A DNA stretch of 64,000 nucleotides from Liolophura sinensis (Eukaryota; Mollusca; Polyplacophora; Chitonida; Chitonidae): the NCBI RefSeq assembly GCF_032854445.1, contig NC_088295.1:6390501-6454500 (forward strand), read 5' to 3'. The notes beneath the pieces are model-generated. The model did no database searches and was not told where the DNA came from. It was given only the letters and a program-made list of their open reading frames with translations. Shown in pieces: positions 41,101 through 50,129 of the stretch. Position 1 is the first letter of the stretch; every line of letters begins with the position of its first letter. A program made the position numbers and the translations under genes.

Positions 41101-44100
41101 AGCTTTAAGTTGACTGGTTAATGTTCTGGCTCAGTTAGCTGTACATGTATGACTGGTTAATATTCTGACTCAGTTAGCTTTAAGTTGACTGGTTAATGTT
41201 CTGACTCAGTTAGCTGTACATGTATGACTGGTTGATATTCTGACTCAGCTTTAAGTTGACTGGTTAATGTTCTGGCTCAGTTAGCTGTGCATGTATGACT
41301 GGTTAATGTTCTGGCTCAGTTAGCTGTACATGTATGACTGGTTAACACTGCGAACTTATTGTCCAGTTTGCTCTAAATATTTATTGTTGACTGCTGAAAT
41401 ATGGGAATCCTTATTTGATCACCTTTAGGCAGGCTATAATAATTATGTAAATTGATTAATTATTCTTGAATAAACCTGCTGGTTTACGTGTAGGTCGATG
41501 TAACTAATGTGTACAATATTCATTTTAGTATTTCATTATAATTGCAAACGTCTTTAATGTAGAAGAATATCTACCCGTCCGATGTTTACCTATGAAAGAT
41601 GTATATGCAAATGTGAATGTGATTGTTTCAGTCCTGTGTCCATGTTGACGTCATGCCAGGGGAGTTTGACCCGGCTAACTACATCTTACCACAGCAGCCC
41701 CTCCACAAGTGTATGTTCCCCCAGGCAGGGGCTTATCAGAGCCTCCACTCTGTCACTAACCCTTATGACTGCAGCATAGCTGGTGTCAGGTGAGAGTCCA
41801 GCGTCCTGAGTCTTTATCTTTACACTTACTGCAGAAGAGTGGTAAAGTTTCTGAAGAGCCTCAAGGATATATAGGAAGTTGTGATGTGTCATTGTAAGGC
41901 CTGTATGACCTTTTTGAAAGGGCATTTTTACATACCTAACTTTAGGTGAAATGCAGTATTATATTTTAGATCTGGAGTTTTAAAAAAACATCTGGGCAGT
42001 GAAGAAATGAGCATGTGATTTGACATAATGTTCTGATTCATTTATACATGAGCGTATTTGGTAGCAGTTTAGCAGGAGTAGTCTCCCTTAGTCTACTGTA
42101 AGGCATCACTAATCAGATGTCAGTGATCATGTAAGTGTCAGTGGCCATGCTACTGCTTGAGAGTTGAGTTGAACTTAGTGATTTAATCTGATTTTATCTA
42201 CATGTATATAGTATCAGATAAAGCTACCTCGTATTCTTCACATCCAGTAACTCCCCATTCTGTCATGTTTGTACATGTACTTCATTATGTATCCTCCATT
42301 TTGCCCAATCCCTCTGACATGGCAGGTTTCTGGGGTCATCTGGACAACCAGTTCATGACATTTACAAGTACAGCAGCATGGAAGATGGGATGGACATTCT
42401 GGAGAAGACGCTCACCTGGGGTCACATCGCCCCGACAGCCCCTGACACTCTCGGTCAGTCATGTGTGCAGGTCACCCAGAAGATACCACTGTCATACATT
42501 CATGTACAATTCAACCCAGCACTCTCGGTTAGGCACGTGTATAGGTCACCCTTTAGAGATATCCATCACACTTTGTCACACAATTGTGTACACATGTACT
42601 CTGTCATTCACCTGTCTTGCTCACCCAGTAGAGATATCCGTCACACTCCATCACACAGTCATGTGCACTTCAGCCCGGCACACTCGGTCAGTCACCTGTG
42701 TAGCTCACCCAGTAGGGACACCCGTTACACTCTGTCACACAGTCATGTACACTTCACCACAGCACACTTGGTCAGTCACCTGTGTAGCTCACCCAGTAGG
42801 GACACCCGTTACACTCTGTCACACAGTCATGTACACTTCACCCCAGCACACTTGGTCAGTCACCTGTGTAGCTCACCCAGTAGGGACACCCGTTACACTC
42901 TGTCACACAGTCATGTACACTTCACCCCAGCACACTTGGTCAGTCACCTGTGTAGCTCACCCAGTAGGGACACCCGTTACACTCTGTCACACAGTCATGT
43001 ACACTTCACCCCAGCACACTTGGTCAGTCACCTGTGTAGCTCACCCAGTAGGGACACCCGTTACACTCTGTCACACAGTCATGTACACTTCACCCCAGCA
43101 CACTTGGTCAGTCACCTGTGTAGCTCACCCAGTAGGGACACCCGTTACACTCTGTCACACAGTCATGTACACTTCACCCCAGCACACTTGGTCAGTCACC
43201 TGTGTAGCTCACCCAGTAGGGACACCCGTTACACTCTGTCACACAGTCATGTACACTTCACCCCAGCACATTTGGTCAGTCACATGTGTAGCTCACCCAG
43301 AAGAGGCCCCCATCACACAATCATGTACACTTCACACCGGCACACTCAGTCAGTTACCTGTGTAGCTCCTCCAGAAGAGGCCCCATCACACAATTATGTA
43401 CACTTCACCCAGCACATTTGGTCAGTCACCTGTCTAGCTCACCCAGAAGAGGCCCCCATCACACAATCATGTACACTTCACCCCAACACACTTGGTCAGT
43501 CACCTGTCTAGCTCACCCAGAAGAGGCCCCCATCACACAATCATGTACACTTCACCCCAACACACTTGGTCAGTCACTTGTCTAGCTCACCCAGAAGAGG
43601 CCCCCATCACACAATCATGTACACTTCACCCAGAACCAGACCCCTTTCACACATATATCAAAGCCTCATTTTGAGTTGCATTTAATAAAAAAAATTTTAT
43701 GCACAGCCACAAGGTCACTCTCAAAGTTTGAGATCAGAACCTTTTATCATTTTTTCCAGATATTGCACGGGTAAGAAGAAAACATTTTAATGGTTTTCTG
43801 CATGCTTGACAAAACAAAAATTTGTAATTGTGCCGCACTCTTGAGTACTTCACCTATTTGATTGGGGACAGAATTATTGTGGGAGGAAACTGGGGAGAAC
43901 CCAGAGGAAAGCCACAACTATAAGTCTGATGTAGGCTTGTGTTGTGAATGGATAGAAATTATACATGAACAGAAGTAGGCGCTTTATGGGCACTTGGATT
44001 GTTAATAAACTGAAATATGTGTTTGTATGGGTGCTTGATTTATGAACCGATAATATTAGATGTCTGATGTGTGCATGGCTTGTGGTGAATATAGAACAGT

Positions 44101-44961
44101 TGTCTCATACTGTGTGCTGAAATTGTTGGTGAATATAGAATAGCTTTCTCATACTGTGTGCTGAAGTTGTTGGTGAATATAGAACAGTTGTCTCACACTG
44201 TGTGCTGAAATTGTTGGTGAATATAGAATAGTTTTCTCATATTGTGTGCTAAAGTTGTTGGTGAATATAGAACAGTTGTCTCATACTGTGTGCTGAAATT
44301 GTTGGTGAATATAGAACAGTTGTCTCATACTGTGTGCTGAAGTTGTTGGTGAATATAGAATAGCTGTCTCATACTGTGTGCTGAAGTTGTTACTGAATAT
44401 AGAATAGCTGTCTCATACTGTGTGCTAAAGTTGTTAGTGAATATAGAACAGTTGTCTCATACTGTGTGCTGAAGTTGTTGGTGAATATAGAATTGTTTTC
44501 TCATACTGTGTGCTGAAGTTGTTGGTGAATATAGAATAGCTTTCTCATACTGTGTGCTGAAGTTGTTGGTGAATATAGAATAGCTTTCTCATAGTGTGTG
44601 TTGAAATTCTTGGTGAATATAGAATAGTTTTCTCATACTGTGTGCTGAAGTTGTTGGTGAATATAGAACAGTTGTCTCACACTGTGTGCTGAAATTGTTG
44701 GTGAATATAGAATAGTTTTCTCATATTGTGTGCTAAAGTTGTTGGTGAATATAGAACAGTTGTCTCACACTGTGTGCTGAAATTGTTGGTGAATATAGAA
44801 TAGTTTTCTCATACTGTGTGCTGAAGTTGTTGGTGAATATCAGACAATTTCCTTTGCAGGTTGTTATCCGTACTATAATGATGACCCATTTATTCTGAAC
44901 CACTGTCCTCATGTCTACTTTGCGGGAAATCAGGACGAGTTCAAAACCAAGCTCTATTCAG
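34885..44961 (+). CDS. POLD2: DNA polymerase delta subunit 2 (POLD2), nine exons seen, 3' end missing
   Basis: This is the structural B-subunit of replicative polymerase delta; it bridges the catalytic POLD1 and the POLD3 arm in the nucleus. Exons are 34885-35119, 36212-36333, 36770-36893, 37505-37625, 39932-40127, 40694-40774, 41632-41789, 42326-42453 and 44860-44961, all GT-AG with matching phases, giving 422 codons. Residues 40-165 form the OB fold ([47 protein letters not shown]). Residues 200 onward form the inactive phosphoesterase domain ([77 protein letters not shown]). Human POLD2 has 469 residues, so about 45 C-terminal residues are absent. Exon 9 ends at donor GTAGGT and no continuation is found by 64000. 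The start is the first ATG after the E2F-like site. Confidence 0.95.
35364..35583. mobile_element. Inverted-repeat element, MITE-like
   Basis: Left end CTGTAAAACTGGTGTCCCCT is matched by right end GGGGACACCAGTTTTACAG. Inner arms also pair (AGAGATACATTCTAGGGAG with AGAACGTATCTCTC; GTTCAGCGTGGGAGGG with CCCTCCACGCTGAAC; TTGGGGTTAGAA with TTCTAACCCCAA). The whole 220 nt can fold on itself. No coding capacity. Confidence 0.8.
35947..36165 (-). mobile_element. SINE (family A), inverted
   Basis: The reverse complement gives the SINE order: GACCCCTGTGGCCAAG head, GTTAGCATGCCGG, AATGACCCAGGAGCATCCCA, CATGCTGACTTTCTC, AACCTGCGGATG, CACCAGAATGCTGGCCGCCG, TATAAGTGACATATTC. The (AAAT) tail is lost. It ends about 45 nt before POLD2 exon 2. 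Confidence 0.8.
36212..36333 (+). CDS. POLD2: POLD2 exon 2
   Basis: Encodes [20 protein letters not shown], then [20 protein letters not shown], matching human [36 protein letters not shown]. Donor GTAGGG, phase 0. Confidence 0.96.
36680..36733 (+). mobile_element. SINE tail remnant
   Basis: TTCTTGAATAGCATTAAACA and TCAATCAAATAAATGAGTAA resemble the family-A 3' end. It is short and diverged. Confidence 0.4.
36770..36893 (+). CDS. POLD2: POLD2 exon 3
   Basis: Encodes [20 protein letters not shown] then [14 protein letters not shown] and on to SSVT, matching human [30 protein letters not shown]. The last ten coding bases, TCAGTCACAG, are the start of the tandem unit in the next intron. Donor GTATAC, phase 1. 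Confidence 0.96.
36884..37470 (+). repeat. 43-nt minisatellite seeded at the exon 3 donor
   Basis: About ten copies of TCAGTCACAGCTACATG(A/T)AT...GGCATTTAGTGAGAAA follow exon 3. The exon-intron junction itself (TCAGTCACAG|GTATACAT...CAGTGAGAAATC) is a diverged first copy. The regular array starts near 37020. Confidence 0.85.
37505..37625 (+). CDS. POLD2: POLD2 exon 4
   Basis: Encodes [20 protein letters not shown], then [20 protein letters not shown], matching human [26 protein letters not shown]. Acceptor TTTTAG, donor GTAAGC, phase 2. Confidence 0.96.
38180..38518 (+). mobile_element. SINE family B, complete, with 13-nt target-site duplication
   Basis: A tRNA-like head (GGCCCTGATAGCACAGTAGA as box A region, GGGTCAATCC as box B) is followed by a body unrelated to family A and a 3' end TTGTTGAGCACGACGTTAAA then CCCC. 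Both sides carry CAACTCAAAAGGG (38167-38179 and 38519-38531), an exact TSD. This shows a discrete retrotransposition into intron 4. Confidence 0.85.
38575..38852 (+). mobile_element. SINE (family A), full length
   Basis: The best copy of the family here. Head GGCCTCTGTGGCTCAGTCGG (box A), TAGCGTGCTAGCACAGCGTA, GACCCAGAAGCCTCTCACCA, GAGTTCAAGTCCAGC (box B), CAGCAACCTGCGGATGGTCG, CACCATAATGCTGGCCGC, TAAGTGAAATATTCTTGAGT, ACGGCGTAAAACACCAATCA and (AAAT)n. It sits inside the first unit of the following tandem array: CATGGCATTA before it, CATGGCAGTA after it. Confidence 0.92.
38853..39931 (+). repeat. 33-nt / about 70-nt minisatellite seeded at the exon 5 acceptor
   Basis: Units such as TCACATGGCATTAATATCTG-GTCTGTATTATAG (about 33 nt) and a composite of about 70 nt (GTACATAGCACTGATATCTG ... 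TATTGTAG) fill the 3' end of intron 4. The true junction TATTGTAG|GTACGTAGCGCTGATATC is one more copy. A first unit (ATCTGGTCTCGCATGGCATT at 38552) lies left of the SINE. Confidence 0.9.
39932..40127 (+). CDS. POLD2: POLD2 exon 5
   Basis: Encodes [20 protein letters not shown], the [12 protein letters not shown] block and [15 protein letters not shown], matching human [21 protein letters not shown] and VILAGNLLSHSTQ. The first 20 or so bases are shared with the upstream array. Donor GTACTC, phase 0. Confidence 0.97.
40128..40693 (+). other. POLD2 intron 5
   Basis: 566 nt without repeats or other features. Acceptor TTTTCTGTGCAG. Confidence 0.7.
40694..40774 (+). CDS. POLD2: POLD2 exon 6
   Basis: An 81-nt exon encoding [20 protein letters not shown] and ELLAQLA, matching human [27 protein letters not shown]. 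The last 18 bases are the start of the downstream tandem unit. Donor GTAAGT, phase 0. Confidence 0.96.
40757..41350 (+). repeat. 34-38-nt minisatellite seeded at the exon 6 donor
   Basis: Units run TTCTGGCTCAGTTAGCT then GTAAGTATGACTGGTTAATG, with variants GTACATGTATGACTGG and TTAAGTTGACTGG that alternate into a pair of about 75 nt. The first copy is the exon 6 end and its donor. A second intact GTAAGT is at 40849. Confidence 0.95.
41632..41789 (+). CDS. POLD2: POLD2 exon 7
   Basis: Encodes [20 protein letters not shown], then [20 protein letters not shown] and [12 protein letters not shown], matching human [26 protein letters not shown]. Acceptor ATTGTTTCAG, donor GTGAGA, phase 2. Confidence 0.97.
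42326..42453 (+). CDS. POLD2: POLD2 exon 8
   Basis: Encodes [20 protein letters not shown] and [19 protein letters not shown], matching human [43 protein letters not shown]. Donor GTCAGT, phase 1. The reading frame continues open into the following array as far as 43511. Confidence 0.97.
42444..43650 (+). repeat. 84-nt minisatellite seeded at the exon 8 donor
   Basis: The junction ACTCTCG|GTCAGTCATGTGTGC and GGTCACCCAGAAG is the first, diverged copy. From about 42770 to 43300 seven near-identical 84-nt units follow, containing TTGGTCAGTCACCTGTGTAG, CTCACCCAGTAGGGACACCC and CAGTCATGTACACTTCACCC. Shorter variants with CCAGAAGAGGCCCCCATCAC run to 43650. Since 84 is divisible by three, two frames stay open for more than 1 kb. 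Confidence 0.95.
43835..43915 (-). mobile_element. SINE fragment (family A), inverted
   Basis: The reverse complement holds GGTTCTCCCCAGTTTCCTCC, CACAATAATTCTG and CCAATCAAATAGGTG with rearranged tail motifs. A degraded relic. Confidence 0.45.
44082..44845 (+). repeat. 44-nt minisatellite adjoining the exon 9 acceptor
   Basis: About 17 copies of GAATATAGAACAGTTGTCTC, ATACTGTGTGCTGAAGTTGT and TGGT. The last copy runs into the exon 9 acceptor region (GGTGAATATCAGACAATTTC then CTTTGCAG|GTTGTTATCC), which itself looks like a diverged copy. Confidence 0.93.
44860..44961 (+). CDS. POLD2: POLD2 exon 9 (last one recognised)
   Basis: Encodes [20 protein letters not shown] and [13 protein letters not shown], matching human [30 protein letters not shown]. 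Donor GTAGGT, phase 1, so at least one more exon must follow. Confidence 0.95.
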
Positions 44962-45117
44962 GTAGGTGACAAGTCTTACTAGTAATCTGTTGGTTTTCTA
45001 CATCTGTCAGGTTTTGATTGGTCAGCTTACTTGTTTACTCTGTCCATTCCACATGTACGTGTATTCACTCACTTTATGCAAACCATCAGCCAGTAGTATG
45101 CCTGCATACAGGAGTAG

Positions 45118-45945
45118 CAAACATATCATATACATGAGCAAAAAGCATGTCATATACATGAGCAAAAAGCATGTCATATACATGAATAAAAGCATACACA
45201 TGAGCATAAAGCATGTCATATACATGGGCATAAAGCATGTCATATACATGGGCATAAAGCATGTCATATACATGGGCATAAAGCATATACATGAGCATAA
45301 AAGCATGTCATACTTGAGCAAAAAGCATGTCATATACATGAACATAAAACATATCATACATGGGCAAAAAGCATGTCATATACCTGAGCAAAATTCATGT
45401 CATACATGAGCATAAAGCATATACGAGAGTATAAAGCATATACATGAGCATAAAGCAAGACATACTTGAGCAAAAAGCATGTCATATACATGTGCAAAAG
45501 CATGTCATATACATGGGCAAAAGCATGTCATATACCTGAGCAAAATTCATGTCATATACATGAGCATAAAGCAAAATTCATGTCATAGACATGAGCATAA
45601 AGCAAGTCATACTTGAGCAAAAAGCATGTCATATACATGGGAAAAAGCATGTCATATACATGGGCAAAAAGCATGTCCTATACATGAGCAAAATTCATGT
45701 CATATACATGAGCATAAAGCATGTCATACATGAGCATAAAGCAAGTCATACTTGAGCAAAAAGCATGTCATATACATGAGTGTAAAGCATGTCATATACA
45801 TGACATAAGCAAAAAAACATGTCATATACATGAAAATAAAGCATGTCATATACATGAACATAAAGCATGTCATATACAAGAGCACAAAATATGACATAGA
45901 TGAGCTAAAAGCATGTCGTATACATGAGCAAAAAGACATGTATTT
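45118..45945. repeat. 24-nt minisatellite
   Basis: Units of CATGAGCATAAAGCATGTCA and TATA with variants (AGCAAAAAGC, GGGCATAAAGC, shortened CATACTTGAGC). About 30 copies, with heavy indels in the second half. Confidence 0.93.
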
Positions 45946-46230
45946 TTACACATTTCTGCACAAAGAACAGGCACGCCGGGCAATGCAACACTGCATTGCG
46001 CTTCTGTGTAAACATGCAGGTTTGTTAGCAGCTGCATGTCCAGATTCAAGCAATTGTTGCGTTGAATGTCATATAGAGCTACATTAAAAATCAATACCAA
46101 AGGCAAAAATTTCCAATTTTATTGTTCAAATTAGTCTGATGTATCTCTGATGTATGTTGACTTGGTTTATTTGAAAAAAAAAATTTCATGTTTTTTCATT
46201 GTTTGGTTGTATTTCTTCTCTTCTTTTTAT

Positions 46231-46276
46231 TGGGGGGTGGGGGTGGGTAGGGGGAGCGGGTGAGGAGGTAATGGTG
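46231..46276 (+). other. G-rich tract
   Basis: Several runs of 3-6 G separated by one to a few bases (GGGGGGTGGGGGTGGGTAGG then GGGAGCGGG). It satisfies the usual G-quadruplex pattern on the + strand. Confidence 0.7.
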
Positions 46277-47140
46277 GAATGGTGGTGGTAGGTCACCAAG
46301 GGTAGAGGCTTAGAGGCTGTACATTTTATTTTCTAATTATTCTCATAATTAGAGGCTCTTAAGTGATTGTCGTTGTAACCTGTGGCTTTTGGCACACAAC
46401 TCTGCATAGTAGTCTCCCCTGGTTTACTTGCCCTTTACCTGGTCTGTCCAGTGAGCAGATTTTGATGAGTTGAGGTTTTCTTACCGGTGTGTTTGACAGA
46501 CCTTCACAAGGACACAAAATGCTTGTTGTTTATAAACCTTGAGGAAGTGATGCATCTGTGGTCTAATGTGAGTCACTCTGTCTGAAGGTTGTTACTATTG
46601 TAAATACCTGGTCCCAGTTGTTTGGAAGCTGTATTTTGTATTTAAGATTTTAGCCAAATTCAGGAGCCAGTTGAATTGTTTAAAATTGGAGTTTTAAGGC
46701 AACAGATTCAAGTCCTATTTAACATACTGTTACGCAATTATTTTTAGGATAAGTACAAAATTGAAGACTTGGGTTAAAGTTAAATCTGGTGTTAGGTCTT
46801 TAAACAGTTTTGAACAACTGGGCACTGGTAAACATACACATTGTGTACTAACAGTATAAGGATTGAATTTTATGGTTTGTATCGTGGCTTTTAAACATGG
46901 TGTGTAAAAGTTTTTTTTTGTTTCTGTTTTTTGCCACAAGCGCAGTTTTGTGTAAATGACATAATGTACCTTTATATGTAGCTGTCCATGTGCCTGCGAT
47001 GGATTCCGCTCACACTTCTACTCTACAAACCAGGACATGTATAACCAAACATTGTGGTTCTAATTGACAATACAACCATAGACATCTACAATCTGAGTAT
47101 TGTTTGATGAAAGCTTCAGATAGCAGACCAATTTTTCTGT
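46277..47140. other. Unassigned DNA
   Basis: No recognised feature. A short ORF around 46980-47065 after a TATATGTAG acceptor-like site was considered and rejected as the POLD2 last exon. Confidence 0.45.
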
Positions 47141-47149
47141 ACACTTAAC

Positions 47150-48165
47150 TTTTCTGTACAAGAAACTCTATTCAAGTGCATCCATGAAGTGCACTTCTTG
47201 CCAGCAACACATAACTATATGAAACTCTGTTCAGGTGCCTCTGGGAAGTGCAGTTGTAGTCAGCTACACAAAAGTATATGAAACTGTATGCACATGTATC
47301 CAGAAGGTGCAGTTATAGTCAGCTACACAAAAGTATATGAAACTGTATGCACATGTATCCAGAAAGTGCAGTTGTAGTCAGCTACACAAAAGTATATGAA
47401 ACTGTATGCACATGTATCCAGAAAGTGCAGTTGTAGTCAGCTACACAAAAGTATATGAAACTGTATGCACATGTATCCAGAAAGTGCAGTTGTAGTCAGC
47501 TACACAAAAGTATATGAAACTGTATGTACATGTATCCAGAAAGTGCAGTTGTAGTCAGCTACACAAAAGTATATGAAACTGTATGCACATGTATCCAGAA
47601 AGTGCAGTTGTAGTCAGCTACACAAAACTATATGAAACTGTATGTACATGTATCCAGAAAGTGCAGTTGTAGTCAGCTACACAAAAGTATATGAAACTGT
47701 ATGTACATGTATCCAGAAAGTCCAGTTGTAGGCAGCTACACAAAAGTATATGAAACTGTATGCACATGTATCCAGAAAGTCCAGTTGTAGTCAGCTACAC
47801 AAAAGTATATGAAACTGTATGCACATGTATCCAGAAAGTGCAGTTGTAGTCAGCTACACAAAAGTATATGAAACTGTATGCACATGTATCCAGAAAGTGC
47901 AGTTGTAGTCAGCTACACAAAAGTATATGAAACTGTATGCACATGTATCCAGAAAGTGCAGTTGTAGTCAGCTACACAAAAGTATATGAAACTGTATGCA
48001 CATGTATCCAGAAAGTGCAGTTGTAGTCAGCTACACAAAAGTATATGAAACTGTATGCACATGTATCCAGAAAGTGCAGTTGTAGTCAGCTACACAAAAG
48101 TATATGAAACTGTATGCACATGTATCCAGAAAGTGCAGTTGTAGTCAGCTACACATAACTATGCG
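47150..48165. repeat. 59-nt minisatellite, about 16 near-identical copies
   Basis: The unit is AGTATATGAAACTGTATGCA, CATGTATCCAGAAAGTGCAG and TTGTAGTCAGCTACACAAA. Central copies are almost invariant (GCACATG/GTACATG, GTGCAG/GTCCAG). The first two units are diverged and contain AACTCTATTCA and AACTCTGTTCAGGTGCC. Confidence 0.96.
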
Positions 48166-48295
48166 AAACTCTATTTAACTGTGTCTGAAAGTTGTTGAGT
48201 GAAGGCTGTACTTAGCCTATATACAATAGTTGTTTTAAAGTGAAGCTTTTGTTGAAAGCTTCTCTGAATAGACAGAAAAGGGGGCGTGCATGACT

Positions 48296-48490
48296 GAGGG
48301 AGGTTGGCATGCAGGCACAGCGCAATGATCCAGGGACCTGTCACCAATGCGGTTGCTGTGATTTGAAGTCCAGCTCATGCTGGTTTCCTTCCCAGCTGTA
48401 AGTGGAAAGGTCTGCCAGCAACCTGCAGATGGTTGTGGGTTTCCTTCACCACAATGCTGGTTGCCGTCATATAAGGGAATATTTTAATAG
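48296..48490 (+). mobile_element. SINE (family A), nearly full length
   Basis: GGCATGCAGGCACAGCGCAA, GATCCAGGGACCTGTCACCA, GAAGTCCAGCTCATGCTGG, CAGCAACCTGCAGATGGTTG, CACCACAATGCTGGTTGCCG, then a truncated 3' end without the AAAT tail. Confidence 0.8.
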
Positions 48491-50125
48491 GGGAGATATC
48501 AAGTAGGTTAATCTTATCAAAACAAAGAAAAACAGTTTGTTTCCTGATATGTAATATATATGCATTATTGGCTGGGTGGAGGTGAATGCGTGATATGTGT
48601 TTGTATATCTGAGTAACCCAGTAAACAGGCAGATGTTGAGGTCTTTGATTTCTACTTCTAAGTGAAGTCCATTTGCAGAGCGTAAGGCTAAGTGCTTTGC
48701 ACCAACTTTCCTTTTTGCCTTTATGTCCTGTCTAGTAATGCAATGCCCCTTTGCTGAGAGCTTTGTCTCACAGTTCAGTATTGACATGCATTTATGACTT
48801 TCAGCTTCCTCAGTCTATTGAAGAATCTGATAACTAATATGACTAGGCTGGATTGCCAAGGCTATCCCCTGGGAATTGGAGAGACAGCATGAAGGAGATT
48901 GAGTGAGCTCCTCTGTTAGACCAGCCACAAGTTAGGATGGCCGTATATTTGTCACTTTTTATGCTTGTCACTCAAACATACCCCACTCCATGGCTGTCGG
49001 TATCCAGAACTGTCAGATCACTACAGCGGTTTGGAATCAAGTGTCTGAATTGTGCTGGAGACATGATGAGCTCTGGGCGAATATGACTTCGTCAGTTCTC
49101 ATCTGTCAAATCAGATTTTCTCCATTGTCTATTTAACAGATTCCAGCCTGTTGTATTATAAATACGTTTGTGAGAGTGACAATCTGCTGTGGTAAGGAAA
49201 TAGCTTTGTTCCTTTGATGTCAGACAGTAAAAAGCTGCACGGCCTTGCTTAGTTCATGCTTAGCCAGTGGCAGGTTTGATGGTGTGTTTATTGTGTTGGC
49301 ATTGTCAAGTAAAGCTGTATTTATCTGACTATTAATGTGAGTGGGTGCGAAGAGGCTCACCTGAGTGACTGACTTCTGTTTTATCCATGTGTTTTCAGGT
49401 GCTAATTACAGTTTGATTGGTTCATTAGTATTGTAATATTGATAGAACTGTGTATTGTCTGAGAGCTGTCAGGTGAAGTGGAGCTGTATAATCCAGCCTC
49501 CAGGCTCACAGCGGTTTGACGCTGTCTCTACGGCTTCTCTACTCCTTTTCTTAGAAGCATATTTATAACTAAGTTCACTTTGTTCTCAATATTGGCAAGT
49601 TTATTTATAGTTCTTGAGATCTGCGGCTACAAGATGGGCTAGTGATGTTGTTATCATGGACTGGATCAACACCGTACAGGGCAGACTGGTGGGTGGGGGA
49701 TAGTGAAAACAGCCTACATAAGGACTGGAGCCATTGATTGCCAGTGACGCCACATGGCCAGCAAGGCAATCGACCAATTCTAAGTCATTTGCGTGATCAC
49801 ATTAACTTTGTGCTGGCCATTTCTTGGTGGGCTGTTGAGGCCGTAATGATCGTGTGAAAGTCAATCCCATTTGGCTTTTTATTTCCTAATCTTATGGAGG
49901 AGAGCGTATTGATCACAACTTTGATGTTTCTCTTATTGATTCTGCTTGCCTTTTTGTAGAGAATGGCAAGAAAAGATTTCCTGACGTAATGAGACTTGAG
50001 GCTGTCAGGCATTCAAGAGAGGATGTCTCAACTCTGAAACACTAATCTTATCCCCTCATGTCTCCTGACCTTCACACCCACACTTGACCTTTACACTAAC
50101 CAATACCAAGACATTTATATATGTT
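48491..50125. other. Unassigned DNA
   Basis: Relatively balanced base composition but no recognised exon, RNA or element. Confidence 0.45.
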
Positions 50126-50129
50126 CTTA

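Noticed and set aside
42202-43365. 387-codon + strand ORF over the POLD2 exon 8 region
   Set aside because: It is in a different frame from POLD2 exon 8 and open only because the 84-nt unit lacks stops in this frame.
46981-47065. Candidate POLD2 last exon (AVHVPAMDSAHTSTLQ) after a TATATGTAG acceptor-like site
   Set aside because: The phase would fit, but the peptide lacks the VNL-type block conserved in POLD2 C-termini and the acceptor lacks a good pyrimidine tract.
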